Shown: positions 43,701 to 51,413 of the stretch, in pieces
How the letters are laid out: the number at the start of each line of letters is the position of its first letter
Position numbering within the stretch: position 1 is the stretch's first letter
Assembly (NCBI RefSeq): GCF_041929345.1
Contig: NZ_JBHFNQ010000101.1
Location: forward strand, 23,827-87,826
DNA from: Floridanema aerugineum
GTDB taxonomy: Bacteria; Cyanobacteriota; Cyanobacteriia; Cyanobacteriales; Aerosakkonemataceae
Reading direction: 5' to 3'
DNA length: 64,000 bases
Program-made: the position numbers and the translations under genes
The notes under the pieces: generated by a model
The model's input: the letters and a program-made list of their open reading frames with translations, nothing else
What the model was told of the DNA's origin: nothing
Databases searched by the model: none

Positions 43701-44858
43701 TCTCAGGATTTGCTGCTACGGATGGGAGAGTTCAATGCTTTACAAGATAACTTGAGAAATCTCCAACAAAATGCGGTTCTTCTCTATCCTTTAATTTTGG
43801 ACGATCGCTTAGAACTAATCCTCACCACCCCTGATTCTCCCCCAATTCGCCGCACGGTTCAAGTTCCCAAAAAACAACTCAACGAAGCAATTGTAGCTTT
43901 TCGTACAGCATTACTCGACCCGGCAAAGGATGCCAAAACTCCCGGACAACAACTTTATAACTGGCTGATTAAACCCTTAGAAGCTGACTTGAAAGCCGCT
44001 AATGCCCAAACGATTATCTATGCACCAGACGCTCAACTGCGCTATATTCCTCTAGCTGCTTTGCATGATGGACAACAATGGTTAGTGCAACGTTACCGGA
44101 TTAATAATATTACCGCAGCTTCTCTTACTGACCTGAACATTAAGCCGCAATCCAAACTCCAAATCCTAGCAGGTGCTTTTGCTACCGGACGCTATAGCTT
44201 TACTGTTGGTGGACAATCCTTTGACTTTGCTGGGTTGCCCTTTGCTGGTGCGGAAGTGGAAAATTTAGCGAAGACTGTTCCCACTACGAGCAAATTTATC
44301 GATCGCGCCTTCACCCCAGAAGTTGTTCCCAAAATGGATGACTACAACATAGTGCATTTAGCTACTCATGCGGCGTTTGTGGTGGGAACGCCAGATGATT
44401 CCTTTATTCTGTTTGGTAATGGCGATCGCATTACCCTCCGAGATATGCAAAACTGGAGTTTGAAAAATGTCGATTTAGTAGTACTTTCTGCCTGTGAAAC
44501 TGGATTAGGAGGAAAATTAGGGAATGGAGAAGAGATTCTTGGCTTAGGCTACCAAATGCAGAGAGCAGGGGCAAGGGCTGCGATCGCCTCTCTTTGGCAA
44601 GTTAGCGATGGTGGAACACAGGTGTTAATGAACGCTTTCTATTCTGCCTTAAACAAGGGTATGACTAAAGCCGAGGCATTGCGACAAGCACAAATTGCCT
44701 TGATTACAAAAGATTTATCTGCTGTTGGTGATTCGCGAGGAGAAAATGCTTGGATTGAAGTGGTTAATACTCGAACAGGATTACCTGCACAAGTAAGCAA
44801 TAATCTTAGCCATCCCTACTACTGGGCACCCTTTATTTTGATTGGCAATGGATTGTAA
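40740..44858 (+). CDS. Long TPR-CHAT protease with signal peptide (1372 aa)
   Basis: A signal-like N terminus (LSLATATLMFSLFAPLLPL), then about 19-20 TPRs from residue 45 to 830, a linker with LADLLLKQDRVLEAQRVLDLLK, and a C-terminal CHAT domain (His in HLATHAAFVVG, Cys in LSACETGLGG). The TPRs run as QYPKALEFYQQALxISKEVGDKAGEG units, and the middle ones are near-identical in pairs. The protein should be a long solenoid with protease output. Compared with its 1051-residue neighbour, the repeat region has grown. AAGGA lies eight bases before the ATG. Probably exported like the paralogues. Confidence 0.87.
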   Translation: MHYRLKFLSLATATLMFSLFAPLLPLTLKFESRVVRAQTSQDSENEARRLLQKGSQQYRQAQLKEALETFQHVLGIYKQIGNKAGEAEALNRIGEVYNDLSQNTEALKVLQQALVIRRELGDRKGEGETLDNIGEVKSGLKALEVLQQALAIRKEVGDRKGEGETFKNIGTIYISQNEFSKALDALQQAQAISKEVGDRFNEAETRAWMGVAYQGLGKSDRALEFLSQALAMSREVGDRIIEGGTLFLMGLVSKGLGKAERALEFYEQALLIIRQAGNKSIEARTLHNMGAVYADLEQYPKALEFYQQALAISKEISDKAREGQILNNIGLVHHNQGQYSKALEFYQQALAISKETGDKAEEGKRLNNMGSIYEKWGQYSKALELYQQALTIVRDIGDKAIEGTILNSIGIVHYNRGQYPKALEFYQQALTISKEVGDKAGEGTRLNNIGLIYKTWGQYFKALELFQQALTIVRDIGDKAMEATTLNNIGAVYADQGQYPKALEFYQQALVISKEVGDKAGEGKRLNNMGLIYEKWGQYSKALELFQQALTIVRDIGDKAMEATTLNNIGAVYANLGQYPKALEFYQQALTISKKVGDKAGEGTRLNNMGLVYADLGQYPKALELYQQALTIVKEIGDKAEEGLILNNIGGVYADLGQYTKALDFYQQALLIHTKIGDKASEGMSLNNIGLVYYRLRQYSKALESYQPALAIVKEIGDKAGEAQVLNNIGAVYANLGQYPKALEFYQQALAISKEIGDKAGEGTRLNNMGLVYANLGQYTKALELCQQALVILTEIGDKEVLGTNLSNIGFLLATQNQPELAIVFYKQSINVTEAIRKDLQVLPKEEQESFTETVADRYRRLADLLLKQDRVLEAQRVLDLLKVQELNDYLRNVRGNNNTAQGLPNLPLEQETWQSYQAILNKAVEIGKELTQLRQLKKQNGTLTPAQEQRIAQLVKAQETIRGEFNKFTRSSEVLALVTQRTPETLSQDLLLRMGEFNALQDNLRNLQQNAVLLYPLILDDRLELILTTPDSPPIRRTVQVPKKQLNEAIVAFRTALLDPAKDAKTPGQQLYNWLIKPLEADLKAANAQTIIYAPDAQLRYIPLAALHDGQQWLVQRYRINNITAASLTDLNIKPQSKLQILAGAFATGRYSFTVGGQSFDFAGLPFAGAEVENLAKTVPTTSKFIDRAFTPEVVPKMDDYNIVHLATHAAFVVGTPDDSFILFGNGDRITLRDMQNWSLKNVDLVVLSACETGLGGKLGNGEEILGLGYQMQRAGARAAIASLWQVSDGGTQVLMNAFYSALNKGMTKAEALRQAQIALITKDLSAVGDSRGENAWIEVVNTRTGLPAQVSNNLSHPYYWAPFILIGNGL
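41841..42560 (+). repeat. Three 240-bp higher-order repeats inside the TPR gene
   Basis: Units of two TPR motifs start at 41841, 42081 and 42321. By my count the second and third differ at roughly 14 of 240 positions, which shows recent unequal crossing-over or gene conversion. The repeats stay in frame, so copy-number changes would lengthen the solenoid without disrupting the CHAT domain. Confidence 0.75.
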
Positions 44859-44950
44859 TTTAGCTGCATAACTATTAATCATACAGGAATAAATATTCTG
44901 AGATAATCAAGCCAATCTTTCTTGCAATCTGATTCGGAGACTGTTAATTT

Positions 44951-47287
44951 ATGCCTCGTTTTCAGCGTCGTCAGTTCTTACAATTTGCCGGATCGACTTT
45001 AGCCGCAGTTGCTTTTAATCAACTGGATATTATGCGACAGGGTAATAGGTATGCCCGTGTGTTAGCACAGAGTACACCACGCAAACTGGCAATGTTGGTA
45101 GGGATTAATGAATATCCTGACCCAATTAAGGATTTACAAGGCTGCCTCAATGATGTTGAGTTGCAACATGAATTACTTGTACATCGGTTTGGATTTAATC
45201 CCAATGATATTGTTATCGTATCTGACAATGCCAAAACTAATGACTTGAAACCAACTCGTGCCAACATTCTTCGAGTTTTCCAAGAACACTTAATCAAGCA
45301 AGCAAAACCTGGAGATGTGGTAGTATTTCACTATTCTGGACATGGTTCTCTGATTAAAGATCCAAATCCACTAGATACCCCAGAGTGTAAGAGAGTCAAC
45401 AACTGTGATTTGAATGGCACGATCGTACCTAGCGATCCTTTGCCATCTCAAGCAACGGGTTCGGAAATTGTTGTACCTGATATCATGGGGCGCACGCTAT
45501 TTCTATTAATGGAAGCAATAAATACAGAAAACTTAACCGTTGTTTTAGATAGCTGCTTTTCTGGGGCGGGTACGCGAGGAAATGGGGTTGTCAGGTCTGT
45601 TTCGACACGATTAAATCGTAGTGGAAAAGCTTTAATTGCTAGTGAAGAAGAACTCGACTATCAAAAACAATTGCTAACACAGCTGAATCTATCTTTTGAG
45701 AAGTTTCAGCGACAACGCCAAGCAGGAATAGCTAAAGGAGTTGCTCTTGGTTCTGCTAGCCGGAATCAGGAAGCACTAGATGTGCCTTTTGGCAACTTCC
45801 ATGCAGGAGCATTTACTTACTTGCTCACCCGTTACCTTTGGCAACTTTCAGCTAATCAAACAATACAAACTTTGCAAGCTAATCTGATTCGCAGTACCAA
45901 AGCGGAAGCTATGTTAAGGGGATATATTCAGGTACCTGTTGTGGAAATAAAACCAGGAAGCAGCAATGAGCAAAAGCGTTTCTACTTCTTAGATTTTACT
46001 GCTCCTCCAGCTGAAGCAGTGATTACAAATATTTCTGGAAACCAAATTGAGTTTTGGTTAGGGGGTATTTCTTCACAAAATCTGCTATCTGGAAATACAG
46101 TTTTCACATTACTAGATCGATCGGGAAAGACGATAACAGATGTTTCAGGACAACCAATTTTACTTCAACAGACTAGCCTAAGTAATGGTAGTTTGTTTAG
46201 TTATGGAAAACTCGTTTCTGGGCAGATTAATGTTGTTAAACCGGGAATGTTTTTGCGAGAACGAATAGTGGGTATTCCTGCTAATCCGACGCTGAGGGTG
46301 GGACTTGATTCTTCTCTTGGTAATGAGATGGAGCAGGCACGCACGGCATTACAAACGGCTTTAGTTTATCAATCTATCAGCCGAATTGAAATATTGCCTG
46401 TGGATGAGCGATCGCCTGTTGATTATATCCTGGGTCGCATGACAGAAAACTATCAACGTCAACTGGTAACTCCAGAACAAAATAATTTACCTCCAGTAGG
46501 TACTATTGGAGTATTCACACCCATTATGCAACCAGTTAGTAGTTCTTTTGGTCGAGTGAGAGAATCAGCGACGGTAGCGATAAATCGTCTAAAACCTAGA
46601 CTCAAACTACTGTTAGCAGGTAAAGTTTTACAAGGATTAGCAACTTCTGCGTCAGATTTGCAAATTACGGGAGAGATTTTTACAGCTAGTGGACAGGGAC
46701 AAAGAATTAAGATTTCCAGTCGAGGAGCAAGGGAACGAGGAGTGCCAATCCAAACGATCGCAACAGCTTCTCAATCATTTCCATCTGGAGAAGTAATTCA
46801 ATTTAAAGTCGAAAATAAAGAAGACCGAGAGCTATATTTGAGTTGTTTAGCGATCGATGCGGGAGGAAACATCTCAGTACTTTATCCTGCTAATTGGGAT
46901 GCACCAGAGGAGGCGGCTAGAATCGATCGCAGCAGTAGTTTGATAGTTCCTCGCCCAGAAGATGAGGTGGTACTCAGATTACGCGGAAAAGGGCTTGTGG
47001 AGTTGCTAACACTGGTGAGCACGGCTCCACTTCGCAATGCTCTCCGGGCGCTGCAAACTATTGCTAGAGGTCGAGGAGTGAAACGAGGATTTTTACCAGT
47101 TGAAGGTGACGATCCATTAGAAGTTTTGGGTAATCTATTCCAAGACGTGGAAGAACTTTCGCGTAGCAGTCTCAGTAATGCTGAAATGGCTGGGGTTGAT
47201 GTTGTTAGTAGGTCTGCCGATCGACTTGGGCGAGCGATCGATACCAAGACTTTCGCTGCTTTCTCAACTGTAATTGAAGTGGAGTAA
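44951..47287 (+). CDS. Caspase-like peptidase C14 with Tat signal (778 aa)
   Basis: The N terminus has a twin-arginine motif (RRQFLQFAG) followed by a hydrophobic segment, so Tat export is likely. Residues about 50-330 are a metacaspase/caspase fold: KLAMLVGINEYP, His in YSGHGSL, Cys in LDSCFSGAG. Clan CD peptidases of this group usually cleave after Arg or Lys. Beta-rich domains follow, with a DUF4384-like part near the end (LYLSCLAIDAGGNISVLYP). An exported caspase could act in the envelope or on heterocyst/differentiation-type signals. It is the last plus-strand gene before the convergent PRTRC operon. Confidence 0.85.
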   Translation: MPRFQRRQFLQFAGSTLAAVAFNQLDIMRQGNRYARVLAQSTPRKLAMLVGINEYPDPIKDLQGCLNDVELQHELLVHRFGFNPNDIVIVSDNAKTNDLKPTRANILRVFQEHLIKQAKPGDVVVFHYSGHGSLIKDPNPLDTPECKRVNNCDLNGTIVPSDPLPSQATGSEIVVPDIMGRTLFLLMEAINTENLTVVLDSCFSGAGTRGNGVVRSVSTRLNRSGKALIASEEELDYQKQLLTQLNLSFEKFQRQRQAGIAKGVALGSASRNQEALDVPFGNFHAGAFTYLLTRYLWQLSANQTIQTLQANLIRSTKAEAMLRGYIQVPVVEIKPGSSNEQKRFYFLDFTAPPAEAVITNISGNQIEFWLGGISSQNLLSGNTVFTLLDRSGKTITDVSGQPILLQQTSLSNGSLFSYGKLVSGQINVVKPGMFLRERIVGIPANPTLRVGLDSSLGNEMEQARTALQTALVYQSISRIEILPVDERSPVDYILGRMTENYQRQLVTPEQNNLPPVGTIGVFTPIMQPVSSSFGRVRESATVAINRLKPRLKLLLAGKVLQGLATSASDLQITGEIFTASGQGQRIKISSRGARERGVPIQTIATASQSFPSGEVIQFKVENKEDRELYLSCLAIDAGGNISVLYPANWDAPEEAARIDRSSSLIVPRPEDEVVLRLRGKGLVELLTLVSTAPLRNALRALQTIARGRGVKRGFLPVEGDDPLEVLGNLFQDVEELSRSSLSNAEMAGVDVVSRSADRLGRAIDTKTFAAFSTVIEVE

Positions 47288-47315
47288 TCGAATGTTTTCT
47301 ATTACCGACAATTTA

Positions 47316-48155
47316 TTAACTTAAAAGAGTTTCTTGGGAAGTATATCGAGAACGACTACTTCCACTACCACAATGGAAATAAGTAGCAAATCGTCGTAAA
47401 CTTTTGGTCAACACCAACTGTGACAACATCTCAATAGCCTCCGCAGCAACTCGTTGATTAATAAAGAGACTCTGAGCATTCACAGCAGTTATTTGAGCAC
47501 AAGAAAGCTGTTGATTTGATAATTCCTCTGGTTGTGGAACAAGCAAATCAGGATGCTGAAAACTAGGAGATGGAAGATTAACACAAAAGTTAGGATTATT
47601 CAGGTCGTTAAAGGCTTTCTCTGGCTGAAAATCGTTAGTTGAACCCAGCAAAACTTGTCCAGCCGGAACACCTTGACCAAAGTTACCACAATCCATCCAC
47701 CAAACTCTGGGAAGTTCCCGATTGGCATAATAATAGTCTGTTGAATCCAAAACTTTGCTAAGTTCAATCCTTGCTGTACTATTATCAACACAACCAATCA
47801 AAATAATGAGCTTTTGCCATTGTGAGTTGACGATTTCCCCAGAGAAAGAATTAGTGTAAGCACCCAGTTTAATTCCATAAGCAAGGCTATATCGAGTTGC
47901 CAAAACTTCAGCTTTGTTGAAACCAATATCTGCATCACAAAAGTTTTGACGCGGTACGTTAAGGTTATCCACTACATCAAAATCAACAAAGGTTCCTTGG
48001 GTTGCAATGCCAACCTTTTCTAAAGCTAGAATCAACCGGGCTAACATCGGTGCTAAAAATCCTCCAGTTCCCCCACATCCAACCAAGAAAAATTGGATTT
48101 GTTTGTGAGGAGTTAAGAGAATAGGAAGTGCATTAGGGTATGAGGAATCTGACAT
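47316..48155 (-). CDS. PRTRC ThiF-family E1-like protein (279 aa)
   Basis: E1/ThiF/MoeB fold that adenylates the C-terminal Gly of a ubiquitin-like protein. Residues 26-31 are the GCGGTG nucleotide-binding loop, with FVDFDVV (acidic ATP site), NLNVPRQNF at 64-72 (substrate arginine region) and IGCVDN at 121-125. A conserved LSCAQI further on is a candidate catalytic or structural Cys. Length fits PRTRC ThiF members. It overlaps the JAMM gene upstream by 23 bases and ends the operon. In characterised ubiquitin-like systems the E1 starts the cascade. Assignment from motifs and gene order, strong. Confidence 0.85.
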   Translation of the reverse strand: MSDSSYPNALPILLTPHKQIQFFLVGCGGTGGFLAPMLARLILALEKVGIATQGTFVDFDVVDNLNVPRQNFCDADIGFNKAEVLATRYSLAYGIKLGAYTNSFSGEIVNSQWQKLIILIGCVDNSTARIELSKVLDSTDYYYANRELPRVWWMDCGNFGQGVPAGQVLLGSTNDFQPEKAFNDLNNPNFCVNLPSPSFQHPDLLVPQPEELSNQQLSCAQITAVNAQSLFINQRVAAEAIEMLSQLVLTKSLRRFATYFHCGSGSSRSRYTSQETLLS

Positions 48156-48747
48156 AATCGACTAAGGTAGCATCATAAATTTCTCTGGGCATCTCGAAAA
48201 CAAAATGAGCAGGAATTTCCCAAAATACTTGATGATAAATCCCCACTCTCAATCGCAAAGTTGGTTGACTAAAAATTGTGCCGATGACTCCATATATTTT
48301 GAAGCCTGATTCCTCAGAATTATCTTGGTCAGAAAAGCTAGCAGGTAAAATGTGGTGACTGTGAATTTCTATCAAAATATGAGGAGAACTATCCAACCGA
48401 GTAACAGATAATTCCTGCCTTGTTTGTGGAGGAATACTAAGTTTCCATGTTTGTTCGTAGGACAAATGGAAGAGTATTTCATGAGGTGCTGCTTGTTGAG
48501 AAAGCCGCAATATTTCTTCTAGCAATTTTCGAGGAACTAGAGGATATTGAAGATGAAATTGTGGTTCAATTTCCGCTAATCCAGGGATGTTACATTCAAC
48601 CAGTGGCGCAATCACACTCAATCCATCTCTCTCGCCTCGAATCAATACACCATTGTTTGCTAAAATGAATTCGTACAAAGAGGAATTACAGGGAGGAATA
48701 GGGTTTTTTTGAGCGACTAAGTAGTTAATTAAAGGTGGTTGATTCAT
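48133..48747 (-). CDS. PRTRC protein A, JAMM-type metalloprotease (204 aa)
   Basis: The JAMM zinc motif is complete: His129-Ser-His131, Ser139 and Asp142 (HSH-x7-S-x2-D) in IEIHSHHILPASFSDQD. JAMM domains remove or process ubiquitin-like proteins. The family PRTRC protein A contains such a domain and lies next to ThiF, as here. The start at MNQPPL overlaps the end of the B gene by 23 bases, so translation is coupled. Length is close to the family norm. No signal peptide; cytoplasmic. Confidence 0.83.
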   Translation of the reverse strand: MNQPPLINYLVAQKNPIPPCNSSLYEFILANNGVLIRGERDGLSVIAPLVECNIPGLAEIEPQFHLQYPLVPRKLLEEILRLSQQAAPHEILFHLSYEQTWKLSIPPQTRQELSVTRLDSSPHILIEIHSHHILPASFSDQDNSEESGFKIYGVIGTIFSQPTLRLRVGIYHQVFWEIPAHFVFEMPREIYDATLVDYVRFLIP

Positions 48748-49450
48748 AACTTTGTTTCACCAGTAATTCGATAAGTTCTCCAATGGTTTTATAGCGACTT
48801 GGGTAATCAACTAAGTCCCGCAATGGATAACTCCGTTTTTGACGTTTGTGCAGGTAATGTAGTTGCTTTCTGATATCTGTTGGAAATGCTTTTGACTTGC
48901 CAGTAACGCTATCACCATTGAAGGGACTGCTACCAAATAGTTTCCAGACAAATTCAATAGTCTCGGTGCTTACATCAGGGACAAAGTTGTTACCAAAGCA
49001 GATGGCTCCCCAAGAGTTAATATTAGGTAAGGGAGCATGGAATACTTTGGCATCTGGGTCAAATTGCTTGCTCTTTACTGCCCAAAGGAAATATTGCCGA
49101 CCTATACCCATTAACACTAATTCGGGCAATGGTAGAGAAAGAATTTGGTTTTGACTATCTTCAACAAACGTAAATTGATTGTTGCTTGTTGGCGGAATAA
49201 ATTTGACAATGAAACTTCCCTTGCTAATGCTTCCCCATCTAACAATACCAGGGGGTAGAAACCCAGAATCAACTGGTAATTGAGAAAACGCATTTCGCAC
49301 GGCTTCTGAGGAAATAAATTTACTAAAAATCTGGTCATTTTCTTGATATTTTAGTAAATATTGACCTTCAAAAATGTAGAGAGAAGCGAGGATGTCTTTG
49401 GGTGCGATCGCATTTATTAACGACCGACTTTCTAAGTTAGCTAAAGTCAT
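48725..49450 (-). CDS. PRTRC protein B, E2-like (241 aa)
   Basis: Matches the PRTRC B/prokaryotic E2 type by the stretch FHAPLPNINSWGAICFG near residues 137-154, which carries a conserved Cys (Cys151) followed by 'FGN', the pattern I recall for the family. An E2-like protein would accept the Ub-like protein from the E1 as a thioester. A helical tail (DIRKQLHYLHKRQKRSYPLRDLV) follows. It overlaps the unknown gene upstream by four bases (ATGA). Cys151 as the active residue is inferred. Confidence 0.75.
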   Translation of the reverse strand: MTLANLESRSLINAIAPKDILASLYIFEGQYLLKYQENDQIFSKFISSEAVRNAFSQLPVDSGFLPPGIVRWGSISKGSFIVKFIPPTSNNQFTFVEDSQNQILSLPLPELVLMGIGRQYFLWAVKSKQFDPDAKVFHAPLPNINSWGAICFGNNFVPDVSTETIEFVWKLFGSSPFNGDSVTGKSKAFPTDIRKQLHYLHKRQKRSYPLRDLVDYPSRYKTIGELIELLVKQSYESTTFN

Positions 49451-50193
49451 AATTTACTTTTTTTAGCATCATTCCAAAGTTGGATCAGGGAAATTTTGTT
49501 CTGGTTACTTTCCTGCAACCACAAACAAAGTAGTTCGGCTTTTTGGTTAAAGTTTTGTGCGATTAACCAATCAGCAGCTAAGATAGAAAGATTAGATTGT
49601 GACCACTCAAAATAGAAAGCAGATTCCCCAGTTTCATCAAGCCAAATACTACCTGTACTGTGGTCGATAATACTGATAGCTTCATAGAAATAACATATTG
49701 GCTCAGAAGCTTGGTTACATAGCTGCTTGAGTTTGTCGAAATCAACTTGGTCGGCGGTAACTACTCGACCCGGCTTAATGCCAAAATGAGTATACCAATC
49801 ACCTTGTAAATAAGCTGAATCATACAAACAAATGAGAAATTGTGTACTTGGCTCAAATTCTTCGATATCCCTTTGATAAAAATCCAGTTCGTGAGACCAA
49901 AATGGGATAAAATCCAACCTTTCATCCCATGCAAAACAGTCTAAATTAATAGGAAATAATCGAGAATCAACTAATTCTAAAAATTGGATTTCTCTGAGAG
50001 AATAAGGAGAATTATAAGCCAGGGGAAAGAAAGGTGCGATTGATTTTTCCCATTCACAAGGAAAGTTGGTTTTGTAGAGAGAAAGTAAAACAACACTTTC
50101 TTTTAATTGAGTCAAATAATCAAGTCCCTGTGCAACAGAAACAGGGACTTGACAAGAGCGCAAATGTGTAATGGCAGCAGTGGTAACTGACAT
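49447..50193 (-). CDS. Unknown protein at the PRTRC F position (248 aa)
   Basis: No catalytic motif recognised. An alpha/beta protein with aromatic stretches (LYDSAYLQGDWYTHFG) and a helical end with WLIAQNFNQKAELLCLWLQE. From memory, protein F normally lies between C and B in PRTRC cassettes, which is where this gene lies, with four-base overlap to B and a one-base gap after C. I therefore suspect an F equivalent, but the sequence does not prove it. Function unknown. Confidence 0.6.
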   Translation of the reverse strand: MSVTTAAITHLRSCQVPVSVAQGLDYLTQLKESVVLLSLYKTNFPCEWEKSIAPFFPLAYNSPYSLREIQFLELVDSRLFPINLDCFAWDERLDFIPFWSHELDFYQRDIEEFEPSTQFLICLYDSAYLQGDWYTHFGIKPGRVVTADQVDFDKLKQLCNQASEPICYFYEAISIIDHSTGSIWLDETGESAFYFEWSQSNLSILAADWLIAQNFNQKAELLCLWLQESNQNKISLIQLWNDAKKSKL

Positions 50194-50194
50194 T

Positions 50195-50626
50195 TTAGAA
50201 GTTAGGGATTGGATGTTTAGAAGGGATGGGAGGAGAGGCTATTAAATTTGCTAGAGCACTGTTGGTAGCTTTGGTTGCTTGTTCTCCTTGTGCTATTGCT
50301 AACTCAATTTCTTCCGAAATATTCAAGAGAGTTTCTAAAGTTAATTTACCTTGAATTTCCAGTTGCTTTAGTTTCCAACTAAGGGAAAGTGCTCCATTAA
50401 TTGACTCTGGTGCAGTTTGCAGGGATTTGATAAGCTCGAAGTTCCCTTTAGTTCCCACCTTTTTGACGATTTCGATATGTTCTTCACCGTCTACAACTTT
50501 TCTAGAAATAGTTGCATTGGCAACATCTGGATAGAAAGGTAATAAGGTATTGACGATGCTTTCATCTGTGGCACATTGTTCGGGAATCAGGGAAATTCTT
50601 TGACCTTCAAGGATGATGATTGGCAT
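50195..50626 (-). CDS. PRTRC protein C, ubiquitin-like, with C-terminal extension (143 aa)
   Basis: Residues 1-61 match PRTRC protein C: a beta-grasp-sized domain with SIVNTLLPFYPDVANATI and the closing KKVGTKG. Usual family members are about 65-70 residues and end at or near that glycine. Here about 82 further residues follow (ISEEIELAIAQGEQATKATNSALANL), mostly helical. The Ub-like part may be freed by the JAMM protease encoded two genes downstream, or the extension may be a permanent fusion. The gene lies between the E-like and the F-position genes with gaps of a few bases. Confidence 0.72.
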   Translation of the reverse strand: MPIIILEGQRISLIPEQCATDESIVNTLLPFYPDVANATISRKVVDGEEHIEIVKKVGTKGNFELIKSLQTAPESINGALSLSWKLKQLEIQGKLTLETLLNISEEIELAIAQGEQATKATNSALANLIASPPIPSKHPIPNF

Positions 50627-50629
50627 AGT

Positions 50630-50995
50630 TTAAAACAAAGTTAGTTGGTGTTTTTGATTAGTATTAGTTTGAGTGGATGAAGTCGTTGGGGGTGATGCTA
50701 CTTTTCGCTGTTGATAATTCTGTTGTAATTCCTCAGTTTGTTGTTTCTCTATTAACTCTAATGCAGCCGCTTTTCTTTGCGGAAGTTCTGCTGCTAACTG
50801 AGACAGCATTGAATTAATTTGAGCAGGTAATTCTAACTGTTCTACATTAGTGTTAGTAATGATAGGTGGGGAATTTTGGATACCTACACCTACTACCGCA
50901 GTTCGAGGTTGATTGGCATCAGTTTTGGGTAACAACTGAATGTGGATAACGATGGTATTTTGGTCAAAATTGTACTGTGTTTCCAGGTCTGACAT
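50630..50995 (-). CDS. PRTRC protein E-like with C-terminal clamp-binding motif (121 aa)
   Basis: The first 75 residues resemble the PRTRC E N-terminal domain (IHIQLLPKTDANQPRTAVVGVG, LELPAQINSMLSQLAAEL). A Gln/Glu-rich helix and a Ser/Thr-rich linker lead to the last five residues, QLTLF, which match the beta-clamp-binding consensus QL(S/D)LF. Many polymerases and repair proteins use this to bind DnaN. This window has its own DnaN. The E call rests on distant resemblance and on its position before C; the motif is seen directly. Confidence 0.65.
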   Translation of the reverse strand: MSDLETQYNFDQNTIVIHIQLLPKTDANQPRTAVVGVGIQNSPPIITNTNVEQLELPAQINSMLSQLAAELPQRKAAALELIEKQQTEELQQNYQQRKVASPPTTSSTQTNTNQKHQLTLF

Positions 50996-51022
50996 TTTTG
51001 TAAATTCTTTTCTTATTGGTGT

Positions 51023-51409
51023 TCAATCTGCTATTAAGCTTTCTACCTCACTAGCCAGAATTTTGATGCTGTTTTTCAGTGGGTTAGTTGGGTCAACCCA
51101 CTTAGGGATTATGCCGTTCCAGTAATGATTTTTGAGCAGCTTTAACACTGCTTGATTTTGCGGAAATAAGAGAGCATAACTGTCCAAAATAAAGAACGGA
51201 GGGTCAGCATTTGGATTAAGCCAAATCCATTTTTTATGACGAATAAAGTTAATTAAAGTAAACTTAAATTTCCCCAATAAACTAGTTTTCCAGTACCAGT
51301 CCATTTCCCGTTCAGGAGTAGCTGCTGTAACAGGAAAACCATCAGGAAATAAATGTTCGCATTGCTTAAGAAAGCTTTTGCTTTCGGCTTTGAGGAAAAC
51401 TTTTGGCAT
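51023..51409 (-). CDS. Hypothetical protein in the PRTRC operon (128 aa)
   Basis: A 128-residue soluble protein without a recognised family. It has aromatic and basic content (DWYWKTSLLGKFKFTLINFIRHKKWIW) and a helical end (NSIKILASEVESLI). Spacing to neighbours is 5 and 27 bases, so it belongs to the same transcript. Its position directly before the E-like gene is outside the usual PRTRC set. Confidence 0.6.
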   Translation of the reverse strand: MPKVFLKAESKSFLKQCEHLFPDGFPVTAATPEREMDWYWKTSLLGKFKFTLINFIRHKKWIWLNPNADPPFFILDSYALLFPQNQAVLKLLKNHYWNGIIPKWVDPTNPLKNSIKILASEVESLIAD

Positions 51410-51413
51410 AGTT

